Assembly: GCF_000350225.1 (NCBI RefSeq)
Contig: NW_005179331.1
Location: forward strand, 1 to 63,069
Direction: 5' to 3'
Length of the DNA stretch: 63,069 nt
Source of the DNA: Chondrus crispus
Lineage: Eukaryota > Rhodophyta > Florideophyceae > Gigartinales > Gigartinaceae
Shown: piece after piece, positions 40,498 to 50,402 of the stretch
How the letters are laid out: every line of letters begins with the position of its first letter
How positions within the stretch are numbered: position 1 is the stretch's first letter
The notes under the pieces: generated by a model
What the model was told of the DNA's origin: nothing
The model's database searches: none
Seen by the model: only the letters and a program-made list of their open reading frames with translations
Translations under genes and position numbers: made by a program

Positions 40498-41045
40498 CCC
40501 CGAATGACGATGAATCGCACCATTAAGCTGTTCGCAGTGAAGCCCAGTGTTTCAACACCAGGAATTCGTGTGATGCGTTCGGACGACGTGCTGCGGCATG
40601 CAAACTGTTGATGGGATACCTCGATCAATTCGATATGCATATTGATATGACCGAAGATGAGTTTGCTCACTGGCTGATGCCTAGAGAAGGTGTTACATAT
40701 TCGTATGTTGTTGAAGATCCAGAGTCTCACGAAATTACAGACATGATCTCCTTCTATTGTCTCCCATCAAGTATCATCAGCCACCCAGCCCACAAGACTC
40801 TCAACGCTGCATACCTATTTTTCGCAGCAGCTGCGAAGACTGCAATAATAGACATCCTGCAAGATGCTTTGGTTTTCGCGAGGCAGAATGGGTTTGATGT
40901 ATTTAATGCGCTTGACTTGGCTAGGCATTCTGAGTTTTTCAAAGATCTCAAGTTCCACATCGGAGACGGAGAGCTCCACTACCACCTGTACAATTGGAAG
41001 TGTCGTCCAATGGCTAAGGAAACGAATGCCTTGGTTCTGCTGTAG
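40498..41045 (+). pseudogene. N-myristoyltransferase, 3' fragment
   Basis: Begins [11 protein letters not shown] directly at the RPB6 junction and reads STPGIRVMRSDD; a frame change near 40590 leads to LLMGYLDQFDMHIDMTEDEF. From there the C-terminal NMT domain is well preserved: LMPREGVTYSYVVEDPES, ITDMISFYCLPSS, HKTLNAAYLFFAAAAKT, DALVFARQNGFDVFNALDL and ELHYHLYNWKC. It finishes LVLL plus TAG, matching the family's conserved C-terminus at which the catalytic carboxylate sits. The N-terminal ~60 percent, including the acyl-CoA site, is missing. NMT attaches myristate to N-terminal glycines. The good conservation suggests a recent copy. Confidence 0.85.
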
Positions 41046-41351
41046 GTCTGCTCAAAAATATTGCCATGGCTGGCGGTGTGAGTCGTGAACCTTGCCTTGC
41101 ATAGACGTCGTGTCTTGCTGCCGGCGGGCTGTTTTGTGTGCACTAGAAGGGCAACTGCAGTTGTCTGTGACGGTCACAATCCGAATGGACTAGGAAGTCC
41201 TTGACGGGTCACGGTATCGGGCATAAAGTTTATCGACTGCAGTGATAGTTGACTTATCGAGTTACACACCGAACAAATTCAAGTCTTCGTCGAGTTGTGC
41301 GACGGATGTTGCTCCGATGATAGTACTTTGAAAAAACCATCTGCTCTTGCA

Positions 41352-41880
41352 TCATGCCAGCGACAGCTGAGTGAGTGTGAGGCCGGCATCATCGGCTATT
41401 TTGTATTCAGCCATAGCGGCTGAGGCAAGACTACTTTGGAAACGCTTCATGTAGTTTGGATATACGGTGAATCGCGCTCCGTCTGGTACCTCTTTTGATA
41501 AATATTTTCCGGTTAGAGCTCCACCAGCTGAGGGACTGTAGGCAAGAAGAGGCATGTTTGCGTTCGATGGGGCACATGCTTCAGCCAAATGAGCCTAAAA
41601 GTCTCGATATATTAAACTGTAGTTGTTCTGGACAGAGACCGGTGCCGCCGCACCAAGTCTGCGTGTTACGGCATCCAACTGAGCCACTCCCCACGCTGTT
41701 TCATTGCTCAGCCCGTAGTTACGTACCTTTCCTTCTTTGATCAACTCATCCATAGCGGACACCTGTACCTCAAACGAGACACTCGAACGCTCCTTCGAAA
41801 AGTCATAAGCAACTTTACCGGCACCGAACATCGAGACATACCGATCGGGCCAGTGAATATGCAGCAAATCGATGTAATTT
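41352..41880 (-). pseudogene. Aldo-keto reductase (Tas-like) fragment
   Basis: Minus strand reads YIDLLHIHWPDRYVSMFG, AMDELIKEGKVRNYGLSNET, WGVAQLDAVTRRLG and VSVQNNYSLIYRDF. An in-frame TAG follows, then LAEACAPSNANMPLLAYSPS, GGALTGKYLSKEVPDGARFT and DDAGLTLTQLSLA. This corresponds to roughly residues 130-320 of NADPH-dependent aldo-keto reductases of the Tas type (HWPDR carries the active-site histidine; GLSNE and AYSPL-like motifs bind cofactor). The N-terminal barrel with the catalytic Tyr/Asp is absent, and the fragment has at least one stop. Confidence 0.8.
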
Positions 41881-42053
41881 GTTCCTAATCTGGACAGGGG
41901 GTATTCTCAGTAGCCCAGATTCTTCCAATCTCCCAACAAGGAAGCAGTACAGAACCTAATGTTGTGGGAGCCTTGGTATCTACGCACTTCATGCTTGTCA
42001 TGGATGCTGTAAACCGAGGCCTCTTTAGTTCAAAGGCCTCTGAATAGGACCGT

Positions 42054-43135
42054 ATGCATTATTTGCGCATGCTGGATGGTGTGATTGGCCTCGCCCATGA
42101 GCGCTTGCACGCCTACGTCCCCAAGATTCTCGCCACCTTGAAAATGGCTGCAGAACTTGAAAGAGAGAGCCCGTGGTTCCATCAGCAAACGATGAAGGCA
42201 TGGACTAATTTTCTACTGCATCTTGGTCCAAAGCGCATGTTGCCTCACTTGGGATCAATACTGGCTATTCTTTTGCCGATGGTGTCATCGGCAGAAGATA
42301 CTTTAGCAGCAACTCTCCATCGGTTAATCGCAGAGGGTAAAAGACATTCGTTTGCAGACTAGGCGGAAATTGTTCTACTTCTCCGGATGGCGAAGCACCC
42401 GGTGCCGAAGGAAACTGCGAGACAGATCGCGGGGTAAATCACTTCTGAGAGTGTCCACCCCCTTGAAACCGACGCTTCTATACAAACTGACGCACCTGTG
42501 ACTCATAATTTGTTGATGACATGCGAATCCGTCGGAAAAATCATCACAAAACATGAGAATGGGGTGATCGAAGTGATGGCTGCTGATTTCCTTCGGTCAC
42601 TACTTAAGAAAAACCGGAAGTTACTTGATGGCATATTACGTTCGACCGCGTTCAGGGATACAAAAAGAACAGAGAGATTCAAGTTATAGCCAGGCTGCTT
42701 GAGGGTCTGGTGGAAAATCTCAATAAGACCAAGAACGAGGTTTGTCAGAATATAGTAATGCACTGCATCGGTGAGATTGGAGCTGTGGACCCTGCGATTG
42801 TGATGCAGTTCTCACGTACGCAATCCAATACGTCCGCCAGTTCTTTGCGTGATAGTCATACGTATTCTTGTACCGTGCATGGCTTGGTTGCCTTTCTTCT
42901 AGATGAGTTCCTTGTGCCTTCTGTGGTGCGTGGGGAGAAAGCGAGTGGATCAAGAAGTCTATTAAATAGAGTTGGCCTTGTGATCCAAGAACTGCTGCGC
43001 GTCTGCGGATGCAGGGCCGACACAGCCGCAAAGGCAAGTAAAGCCATTCAACCGCGAGGATCTCAATCTTCCCCTGTAGACTGGAAGAGGTTGTTAGTGG
43101 GAGACACAGAGGAAGAAAATGGCATATTCTTTTGG
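42054..43135 (+). pseudogene. ATR/Mec1 kinase fragment (UME and following HEAT region)
   Basis: Reads MLDGVIGLAHERLHAYVPKI and TLKMAAELERESPWFHQQTM, then MLPHLGSILAILLPMVSSAE, which follows the UME domain of ATR-type PIK-related kinases. After in-frame TAG (42359) and TAA stops the same frame continues with LLRMAKHPVPKETARQI and SVGKIITKHENGVIEVMAAD. A shift near 42690 leads to HCIGEIGAVDPAIVMQFSR (compare the GECLGELGAIDPGR segment of human ATR) and LLNRVGLVIQELLRVCGC. The kinase domain is absent. ATR is the checkpoint kinase for replication stress; this copy cannot be functional. Confidence 0.75.
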
Positions 43136-43149
43136 GAATGCTTGGGGGG

Positions 43150-43480
43150 CACCGCTAGGACCTTCCACCTTCCACCTTCCCAACTCAAACATTACACATT
43201 CTCACCCTTCCCTACGACGACTACTCCGACTCTCCGCCCGTGCCGACCTTCCACTTTCCACCTTCCCAACTCAAACATCACACAGTGTGCACACTCCTGC
43301 CGGCTCCCCGCCCGTGCCGACCTTCCACCTTCCCAACTCAAACATCACACATTCTCAGCCTTCCCCACGACGACTCCTCCCGGCTCCCCGCCCGTGCCGA
43401 CCTTCCACCTTCCACCCCCCCCCGTGCCGACCTTCAACCTTCCACCTTCCTAACTCAAACATCACACATTCGCAGCCTTC
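43150..43480 (+). repeat. Irregular minisatellite (CCTTCCACCTTCC.. AACTCAAACATCACACA)
   Basis: Blocks GTGCCGACCTTCCACCTTCC and AACTCAAACATCACACATTC recur at least four times with variable spacers (motif starts near 43181, 43267, 43334 and 43451). It separates the ATR fragment from the next gene and may form its leader. Confidence 0.8.
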
Positions 43481-43587
43481 CCTACGACGACTGACCCTGA
43501 CCGAAACGCATCACTCCCACCCCAGTTGCAACTCCATTTCCGACCCCTCATCCCCCCCTGTTTATTGGAAACTTGGAAACACCTGCC

Positions 43588-45594
43588 ATGTCTGCGCCTT
43601 CTGCAGTACCTTTCGTAGTTGACCTCACAGCTGGACAGCCGTCCTCACCAGCACCCCAGTCACCGCAGTCGCCAACGGACCACACACTACCACGCACCCC
43701 ACTTCCTGACGCCGAACACTCACAACCCACCGGCGGCGTTGTAACACCACGGTGCACAGCACCGCTTGTTGACTTTTGTCTCCATGGGGGCCTCGTTGTG
43801 TCCAGAGGTAATACGGTACAGGATAAAAATCCTGTGCTTCCTACATTTGATTCGACATGGGCAGGCCTGACTTGTGTACAGTCACGGGCAGACTGTGCTT
43901 TGTGCACAAATGTGAGGGATGGCCCCGAGCCCATGAGATTTGGTATTGGAAGGATGAGGGGCCGGCACAACTGGCACTCGGTTCCCGTTCAGGATTTAAG
44001 TTTTCGGAAGTATGTGCTGCAGCACACAGTGCACCAGAAAGGAGATGTGAAGTGGTTCCGTCAGCTCGCGATGCAGGATAATGCATCGGCCATGGAAGGG
44101 TGGAGTCAGTTTGCTGCCAATAGCAACTATTGGGAGGTGCCCAGTACATTGACGTGCGGCCGCACTTTCGCCAGAGATGTACTCGATTGTTATTATCTTG
44201 ACGAAATGGACTACGTGTTGCAGTCCCGTCATACCCTACGTCGCCACAAGTTCCCTCTTTTCGCTGATCCATTGATGGGGCGTTGGTGGAATGCTTTCAA
44301 GCACAGAGCAAACTTCTCATACGAGCGCTATACGAGGAATCGCTATGGACTGCTTATACCTTTTGACTGTTACAAGACCATGTACTTTGACGATGCTTCA
44401 AATAAAGAGGTGTTTCCCCAATGCCCACAGTGGCTGCAAGCTCTGAAGTTCCCTGAGGGAGTTCCGCTACCACTGCCGCCGGTCATCTACTACTACCATG
44501 AAGAAATGGTCGTAAGGGAGGGAGGCGTGATGTCAGAAAGATGTGGCAGGCTTTGGCAAATGTTTCGCATGGAGATATGCACCATGTTTTGTGCGTTTTG
44601 GTTCAACGAGGCAACAAGGGGCGGCCGCCTATTCTTGGTGAACGAGGGTACCATTACAGTGCTGAAGGACGTATGCAAGGATGTGAAGTGGGTGAATGGG
44701 AGCCAGATGCTCTTTTCTCTCATGGAGTTTGTGCATAAGCTGCCACGACATCTGGAATGCTATATGGTGAGCACAAATCCGCATCTATCTAACTGCGTGT
44801 ACTTCCACGCGTTGCATGGAACGGGAGAGGCGGATATGAGAAAGGCAGGAGGAGAAGTGCGATACCTTTCTTTCAAATCGAAAAGGATTCGGTTGGCTGC
44901 GCGTCAGCAGCGGCGCATGGAGGAGAGGCGGTCCTCGCCTATGACCCTAAGTCTTCATCCACAGGATTTGTCGTTAGTGGAAGGCCTTCCCGCGCTCGTC
45001 ATTGCCAAGCAGTGGGTCCTCCACGGTAGTCTGACTGTTAGAGCGCTGGTATCATTGCTGTATGATACAGCAAGCAAAACGACCAGAACTGTTGATCAGA
45101 TCTTTCAAGAAGTGGGCAGGCTGCAGCAGGAGAATGAATCGCTGCGCAGCTTCATTAATGGAACAGCAACAGGGCATCCGTCGGCTGTCCGCCCCAAACA
45201 TTTACACCATAGGCCGAGTATAACCCCGTTCCATGGCCCGTTCAATGTACCTCATGTACACCCACCCCAGAGGACGAACAGCGGATATGATGGATACAAT
45301 GATGACAGGAGAGGAGAACAAAGGGGCGGCCGCCATCATTATGCTCGAGATGAAGGGGACTGGCGAGATCGGAACGAGTGGGTTGGTAGGGGACGGGATA
45401 ATCGTGAACGATATCAACGTCAAGGCATTGGCTATGGCACAGGGCAGAGAATAGAAGCAAACGATGAACTTCTATACGGATACGGTTACCATGATGTTTC
45501 TCCGTTTCGTGGTCCAGCTCGGCAGAGGGAATGGACTGCTCCGGAACCAGAGAGGACCAGATTCAGGCGCTCGAGTATGGACAATGACTACTAG
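43588..45594 (+). CDS. Unrecognised 668-residue protein
   Basis: ATG at 43588. N-terminal ~50 residues are Pro/Ser/Thr-rich and disordered. A folded region from about residue 60 to 520 contains a Cys group (CVQSRADCALC), many aromatic residues (WWNAFKHRANFSYERYTR, VIYYYHEEMV, MFCAFWFNEA) and a helical end (VDQIFQEVGRLQQENESL, likely coiled coil). The last ~130 residues are Arg/Gly/Tyr-rich with RGG-like strings, as in nucleic-acid-binding tails. No known catalytic motif is seen. It ends TAG immediately followed by TAA and is convergent with the next gene. It may belong to a mobile unit with the next two genes; function unknown. Confidence 0.7.
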   Translation: MSAPSAVPFVVDLTAGQPSSPAPQSPQSPTDHTLPRTPLPDAEHSQPTGGVVTPRCTAPLVDFCLHGGLVVSRGNTVQDKNPVLPTFDSTWAGLTCVQSRADCALCTNVRDGPEPMRFGIGRMRGRHNWHSVPVQDLSFRKYVLQHTVHQKGDVKWFRQLAMQDNASAMEGWSQFAANSNYWEVPSTLTCGRTFARDVLDCYYLDEMDYVLQSRHTLRRHKFPLFADPLMGRWWNAFKHRANFSYERYTRNRYGLLIPFDCYKTMYFDDASNKEVFPQCPQWLQALKFPEGVPLPLPPVIYYYHEEMVVREGGVMSERCGRLWQMFRMEICTMFCAFWFNEATRGGRLFLVNEGTITVLKDVCKDVKWVNGSQMLFSLMEFVHKLPRHLECYMVSTNPHLSNCVYFHALHGTGEADMRKAGGEVRYLSFKSKRIRLAARQQRRMEERRSSPMTLSLHPQDLSLVEGLPALVIAKQWVLHGSLTVRALVSLLYDTASKTTRTVDQIFQEVGRLQQENESLRSFINGTATGHPSAVRPKHLHHRPSITPFHGPFNVPHVHPPQRTNSGYDGYNDDRRGEQRGGRHHYARDEGDWRDRNEWVGRGRDNRERYQRQGIGYGTGQRIEANDELLYGYGYHDVSPFRGPARQREWTAPEPERTRFRRSSMDNDY

Positions 45595-45598
45595 TAAA

Positions 45599-45614
45599 CA
45601 CTTTGGCCAAAGTG
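45599..45614. terminator. 16-bp perfect palindrome between convergent genes
   Basis: CACTTTGGCCAAAGTG lies in the 48-bp gap between two convergent stop codons (45594 and 45643). A shared 3'-end or polyadenylation element is a guess based on position. Confidence 0.35.
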
Positions 45615-45642
45615 AAGTAAAGATTCATTGACTGTACCTATG

Positions 45643-48228
45643 CTAAATGACGAGCACACCGCCATCCACTGAAGGCTGTATCTCTCGCGCTGATGTGTCC
45701 CTGGTACGCTGCCCTTCGACACCGTTCACACCTGCTTCAGTACCATCATTGCGAGGACTCGCCCCAACGTTTAGCTTGCAGTACAAATTATCCTTCATGC
45801 GGAGAACTGTCCCCGAAAGGGATCTGATCTGTGATGAACGACCTGGTATGAGCTCGGATAGTCTCAAATTTCCACATTTGATACTTGTGGTGTCCATGTT
45901 GTTGATATCACGGACGCGACCGTTTTCACAGTTCTTCACTAAAAACTGAGACGTCAAGTCTTTGAAGACTAAGGCGATTCCGAGAATACAGCGGAGTGCA
46001 TCTTTGTGACCAAGGAGGAATGAGAGTGGACTTCTTTCCGAATCGGAACTTTGCGCAAACTCCGTGCAAAACTTGGCGGCTGCCTCCACAACGTTGATAG
46101 CTTTGTTGATAACTCTCTTTTTCGTTCTGTTTCTCTTTCTTTTAGACGAACCTAAGGCCTCAGTCACTTGTACCTCGTGAGAAACAACAAGAATCATGTC
46201 CTGTCGCTTCCCGTACAGCTCACTCAGAAGGTTGGAATTGTATTCATTAAGGTTGATATCGCCGGAAGACTTCGTCTTTGTGTTTTTGATGTCTTGAAGG
46301 CGGCCGCCCCTTGACTTGGAAGCATCAACTTCTGGGAACCCCCAACGAACCGTAAGCTTTGATTGATCAACTGACACACCAGATCCCGACCATGGCACCA
46401 TCAGGAAACCTAATTGTTCGAGGAATGCTGACTTGCACTTCTTCCTGGACTGGTTCAAGTGCTTGCCCATAAGCTTGTATATCTTCCAAGCTCCGTGCCT
46501 GGCAACGTCCCGCGTCGTCTGAACCTCCTTTACCACAACTTTCTCTGGCGCTTGCATGTTCCCGGGCCCGGGCGTGTATTCACCATCCTCTTCTTCCCCA
46601 GAATCACTTTCACTTTCGACATCCTTCAGTCTACGTTTCAAGGCTTCAGACTTACTGTAATCCTGCACCAACCTGGCGTGCTCGATGTCGGTTTCAAGGA
46701 TGAATCCTTTCTTCAGCCAGTCTGGTTGGCGCAAACTCACAGCTTTCCCGGTGCAACTGAAATCGACGGGAGTGTCCGTTTTACAAGTGCGGCCCTCAGG
46801 ATTTTCAGTAGTTTCACGAACGGTGTCGGCTGCGATAACATTCTGATCTGCTCTGGCCTCCCCTTCCTCGCCGTCATCCCCAAACATTCCAAAGCTGTTC
46901 AGCTGCACATTGTATATGAAGTTGAGGACAACATTCTTCTTGAAGCGACTGTGGCGTCCGCCAATACCCTCTCTGAACTGCTTTCTTGTCTCCCTTGGAT
47001 TTTTCCCGCACAGCAAAACCTGTACTGCAGTTGAAAAACGAAACAAGACCCGTTCCTTGGCCAAGGTGTTATCACGAGCTGTCCGAAGAACTTCGAAGGG
47101 TACGATGCTGCATAGAATTCGATGACAAGCATCTCGGTTGACAACAAGGCCATCACAAGGAGTGAGTTTGTCCAGAAGCTTGTTAAATCGGCTGAAGGGG
47201 GTGTCTGTGGATTTGTTAGACGTGTTTGTTCTGGACACAATGGCATGAATATCTGCTACCTGCGTGCCCACCTCATCAAATCTTTTGTCTGTCTTATCCA
47301 TTCTTTCGACAATACGGCTTTTCACCGTATTGAGCCTTGCATTGAGCACGCCCTCCAGTTTTCGGAACATGGACTGTAAAATGGAATTTGTAGTTGTCAC
47401 CGCTCCAAATGCATGAGGTTGTTCCGTGCTTTCTATATCGATATCCAGGTCGTTTCCAGGCTGATATCGGCTGAAGCTTGTCCCAGGAACTTCCGTAATT
47501 CCCCCGTCATCGCTTTCCAAACAGTATCCCGCCCGGAGATGTTTTTTCAGCTCTCTTACGCCGCGCTCAGCCATAGCTGTGGAACCCTCTTCCTCAAACA
47601 AACTTTCAGCGTCTGATTCCAAGATGCGTGCGCGTCGTTCCATCAGTCTGAATCTATCCTTTTCTTCGCCGTCCCGTCTCTCCATTTCTGCTTCTCTCTC
47701 AGCGTTTTCAGCTGCCAAATCCTCATCTTCTTCATCGTCTGAATCCATGATCATTTCTGGCACTTTGCGAACAGGCTGCTCTTGCAACGCTGTTTTTGTT
47801 CTGGGTGAACGTCGGGGTGATGGTTCTAATGTATCCTCTTGCCCCGGACGGGGAATCAGGTTTTGGACTGGTGTGATTTCTGGGGTAATTGGGTGCACTC
47901 GCGCTTGTCTAGGTACCATTTCCTCATTCTGCAAATGAAGCACCCGCCTTGACAATCTCGCAGTCGTGACTGGGCGCTCATCGCCCTGCGTTGCGTTGGA
48001 TTCCAGAGCGGCCGCTCCCCGAGACTTCCGGGCTAACACCCGGCTACGGGGGGATCTTCTACGGCTGTTTCGAGGGGTCAACTGCGAGAGAATAGCCCTT
48101 GTTTTGGGCGGAGAAACGTTTGGCCGGCGACGAACCTCTGAACTGTTGCGACGCATCTTCTTAGAGCCTGGTGAAGCATTGGCTGCTTCGGGTATAGCAC
48201 GTTTCTTGGCGGCCCGTGTATTCGACAT
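45643..48228 (-). CDS. Unrecognised 861-residue protein
   Basis: ATG at 48228. Residues 1-120 are strongly basic with SP/RR repeats (nuclear-localisation-like), followed by acidic, probably coiled segments (DSDDEEDEDLAAENAERE; EMERRDGEEKDRFRLMERR). A central helical region (SILQSMFRKLEGVLNARL; RFDEVGTQVADIHAIVSR) looks like a coiled coil. The second half has folded-looking sequence (FSTAVQVLLCGKNPRETRK; WKIYKLMGKHLNQSRKKC; FLMVPWSGSGVSVDQSK) and another basic patch (SSKRKRNRTKKR). No known domain is recognised. Overall build suggests a nuclear DNA- or chromatin-associated protein. Divergent from the gene at 48429/48678 with about 200 bp between ATGs. Confidence 0.7.
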   Translation of the reverse strand: MSNTRAAKKRAIPEAANASPGSKKMRRNSSEVRRRPNVSPPKTRAILSQLTPRNSRRRSPRSRVLARKSRGAAALESNATQGDERPVTTARLSRRVLHLQNEEMVPRQARVHPITPEITPVQNLIPRPGQEDTLEPSPRRSPRTKTALQEQPVRKVPEMIMDSDDEEDEDLAAENAEREAEMERRDGEEKDRFRLMERRARILESDAESLFEEEGSTAMAERGVRELKKHLRAGYCLESDDGGITEVPGTSFSRYQPGNDLDIDIESTEQPHAFGAVTTTNSILQSMFRKLEGVLNARLNTVKSRIVERMDKTDKRFDEVGTQVADIHAIVSRTNTSNKSTDTPFSRFNKLLDKLTPCDGLVVNRDACHRILCSIVPFEVLRTARDNTLAKERVLFRFSTAVQVLLCGKNPRETRKQFREGIGGRHSRFKKNVVLNFIYNVQLNSFGMFGDDGEEGEARADQNVIAADTVRETTENPEGRTCKTDTPVDFSCTGKAVSLRQPDWLKKGFILETDIEHARLVQDYSKSEALKRRLKDVESESDSGEEEDGEYTPGPGNMQAPEKVVVKEVQTTRDVARHGAWKIYKLMGKHLNQSRKKCKSAFLEQLGFLMVPWSGSGVSVDQSKLTVRWGFPEVDASKSRGGRLQDIKNTKTKSSGDINLNEYNSNLLSELYGKRQDMILVVSHEVQVTEALGSSKRKRNRTKKRVINKAINVVEAAAKFCTEFAQSSDSERSPLSFLLGHKDALRCILGIALVFKDLTSQFLVKNCENGRVRDINNMDTTSIKCGNLRLSELIPGRSSQIRSLSGTVLRMKDNLYCKLNVGASPRNDGTEAGVNGVEGQRTRDTSAREIQPSVDGGVLVI

Positions 48229-48428
48229 TGGGAAAAAGGGGCGGTGTTCCTCAATTTCTGGATACGAAGAACCTGCAGCTATAACAGCATGTGAAAAAGT
48301 GGGCCGGCCGGCCTAAAGGCCACCCATTACAGTATTGGTGAATATCAATGTGAAAACGCCCACAAACGTACTGTGAGTGGCCACGACTCTTCCATTTTGT
48401 TAGAAAATTCCTGTTCGGGGGTGCTTGA
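48229..48428. promoter_or_regulatory. Probable divergent promoter region
   Basis: The 200-bp gap between the ATG of the 861-residue gene (minus) and the ATG at 48429 (plus). It includes GGGCCGGCCGGCC near 48301. No TATA box is assigned; inferred from arrangement only. Confidence 0.35.
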
Positions 48429-50084
48429 ATGAGTCGTTGGACAATAAAAACCTCCCCGGAGAATGCTTGGATTGCGGATATCTGGGGTATGCCCAGACCG
48501 AATCCGCGCTCGCCACACGACAAGGCTATTTCCCGTCCGAACCATCTCAGAGATCGCCTATCGCGTATCTTCGACAAGATAAGTGGCGTCCGCCTTGACA
48601 GAGGAATGCAACGCCTTCGGGCATGCCGAGAAAGAGAAGCGCTGCCTCTACCGAATGATTTCGTCGAGGTGCTATAGATGTTGGAAGACGATGAAGACGA
48701 AGCAACGTGGTGCAGCGCGCAAGTAACGGATATTGAGGATGCTCCCGCCACGGCCGCAAACGATAAGGTTCAGGTGGTGGCGACAGCTACTTTTGAATAC
48801 GAGAAGAAGGCTGCATACGGTGATCATATTCATCAAGTGGAATTCGTTGTTGGCCGTTTATTGAGACGCGCGGAGCTGGATGGAGACGAGAATAACAATC
48901 CGGTACTGACATGGCGGACGCCAGTTATTCCACAGGCTCATGACGGGATGGATGAAGCGGATAGAGACTGGACTGGAGATGATATTGCAAAAAACAGTAA
49001 GAGGCGGAGAGTTGTTGACCAGTACCGGATGAAAGAACTCGCGGATATCGTTGATCGACTGAGGAAAAGCCATGCACAAGTACTTGGCCAAGTAGACATG
49101 CTAAATCGGAAGGTCGAGCTAAACAGTTGTCGGATATCGGAGGGGCTGTCGTCGACAAGGGATGAGTCCGTGCTGAAGATAGTGAACTTTCTGCGCTACC
49201 GCCTGGAAGTCGCAGTGCAGAAGTCTCTGCGTAAGCCGTCAAGTCATATTGAACAAACGTCGGCCGACAAAATGAATATAGGGACCTTAGGGGGTATGAC
49301 GCAGAGCTTCATTCGGGTCGTTCCGGATTGCGAGCTGGCAGATTTTGAGTTGATAGCGAGGAATCTATACGGCTGCATGGTCGAGGACTCGACATTGCGT
49401 CTGGTGTTCTATCCTGAGTATGCAGAGACACAGGGCCCGGCCGGAACATCGCAGACATTCTACATACTGTTCAATCGCATGGCAGGGCTTTGTTCATTTC
49501 TGGGATTATACCATAAGGCGGACCGTCACGCGATGTTGAAGACGGAGGGCAGTGCGGGGGTCGGAATGTTGAGGTTGATGGGTACGTATGTATATTCGAG
49601 CGATGTCGGGGCCCCCGCTGCAGTTTTTGTAGGGCACAGTTGCGGAAACACCTTCGAAAGGGATGTTGCTAACCCCGGGAGCGGAGAGCTTGTGTTGTTC
49701 AGGAACAACCGCATATGGGACTCGGAAAGCAAGACCTTCGATGCAGGCCTGCGTTGTACTAGGCGGAGGCCGTCCATAGTGGAAGACCCAAATGTGTCAA
49801 GCGCAGTTCTTCTGCCCAGTCGGGCTTTTCATTTGGTGTGGCGGAGAGCGCAAGAGGTTTCCGGGCACTGGTCTAAGAGAGACAGGAAAAGGCATGTTCG
49901 TGTTCCAGGGCAGCTGGCAGTCGTGATGCCATATGTGATGTTTGTGGGGGACTCGCATTGCGCGGACGCGCGTCGAGAGCTGAACGAAGATGCAATGAAC
50001 GAAATTGTCAGTCCGGTGCACCCGGGAACTGTTGGTCAACAGGATGTGCCGGGTTCACCCAACACCGCTGGCGGTAAGGTATAG
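48429..50084 (+). CDS. Unrecognised protein; 82-codon frame, in-frame TAG, then 468-codon frame
   Basis: ATG at 48429 opens 82 codons ending in TAG at 48675-48677. The very next codon, same phase, is ATG (48678) of a 468-codon frame. Sequence on both sides reads like one domain: LPNDFVEVL, stop, MLEDDEDEATWCSAQVTDIE, reminiscent of a Tudor/agenet-like barrel (V-E-V..W..A-x-V). After this come a basic patch (NSKRRRVVDQYRMKELADIV), a coiled-coil segment and a C-terminal domain of about 280 residues with no recognised family (FIRVVPDCELADFELIARNL; PYVMFVGDSHCADARREL). The TAG may be a loss-of-function change, with translation now from 48678, or may be read through. It ends TAG TAA. Function unknown. 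Confidence 0.65.
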
Positions 50085-50402
50085 TAATGTAGTTTAAGGC
50101 TACTAATAAACGACGCTGCGATACATTTACACTGAAGCGATCTCGAGCAATGAACTAAGCTCCTTCCCATTTTCCACACGTGGATGGCCACACTATGCAG
50201 CTTCAAAGTGTTGGTGCGCACCAGTACAATATCAGCCTGGATCTAGTAGAAACTAACAGATATCCGTCCTATACTATATTTTACATTAAAAATGGCTCAT
50301 CAAGCTAGACCAGCGGTAGGTTTGATACGATCAGAAAAATGTGCTGCGCGCGCGCCAAAATATCTAAAACAAATTTCGAACCACTAAATCTACCGGGCCA
50401 TT
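50085..50402. other. No gene recognised
   Basis: AT-rich gap of about 320 bp after the 468-codon gene. It contains AATAAA-like ACTAATAAACG at 50101, a plausible polyadenylation signal. Nothing else stands out. Confidence 0.4.

Noticed and set aside
45202..45460. Short frames on both strands at the 3' end of the 668-residue gene
   Set aside because: Shadows of the Arg/Gly-rich tail.
21235..48677. Reassigned or read-through UAG, suggested by in-frame TAGs in copia Gag, aldo-keto reductase, ATR and the 48.4 kb gene
   Set aside because: The NMT fragment ends naturally at TAG, the ATR fragment also has an in-frame TAA, and most of these loci are clearly decayed. Ordinary nonsense mutation suffices.
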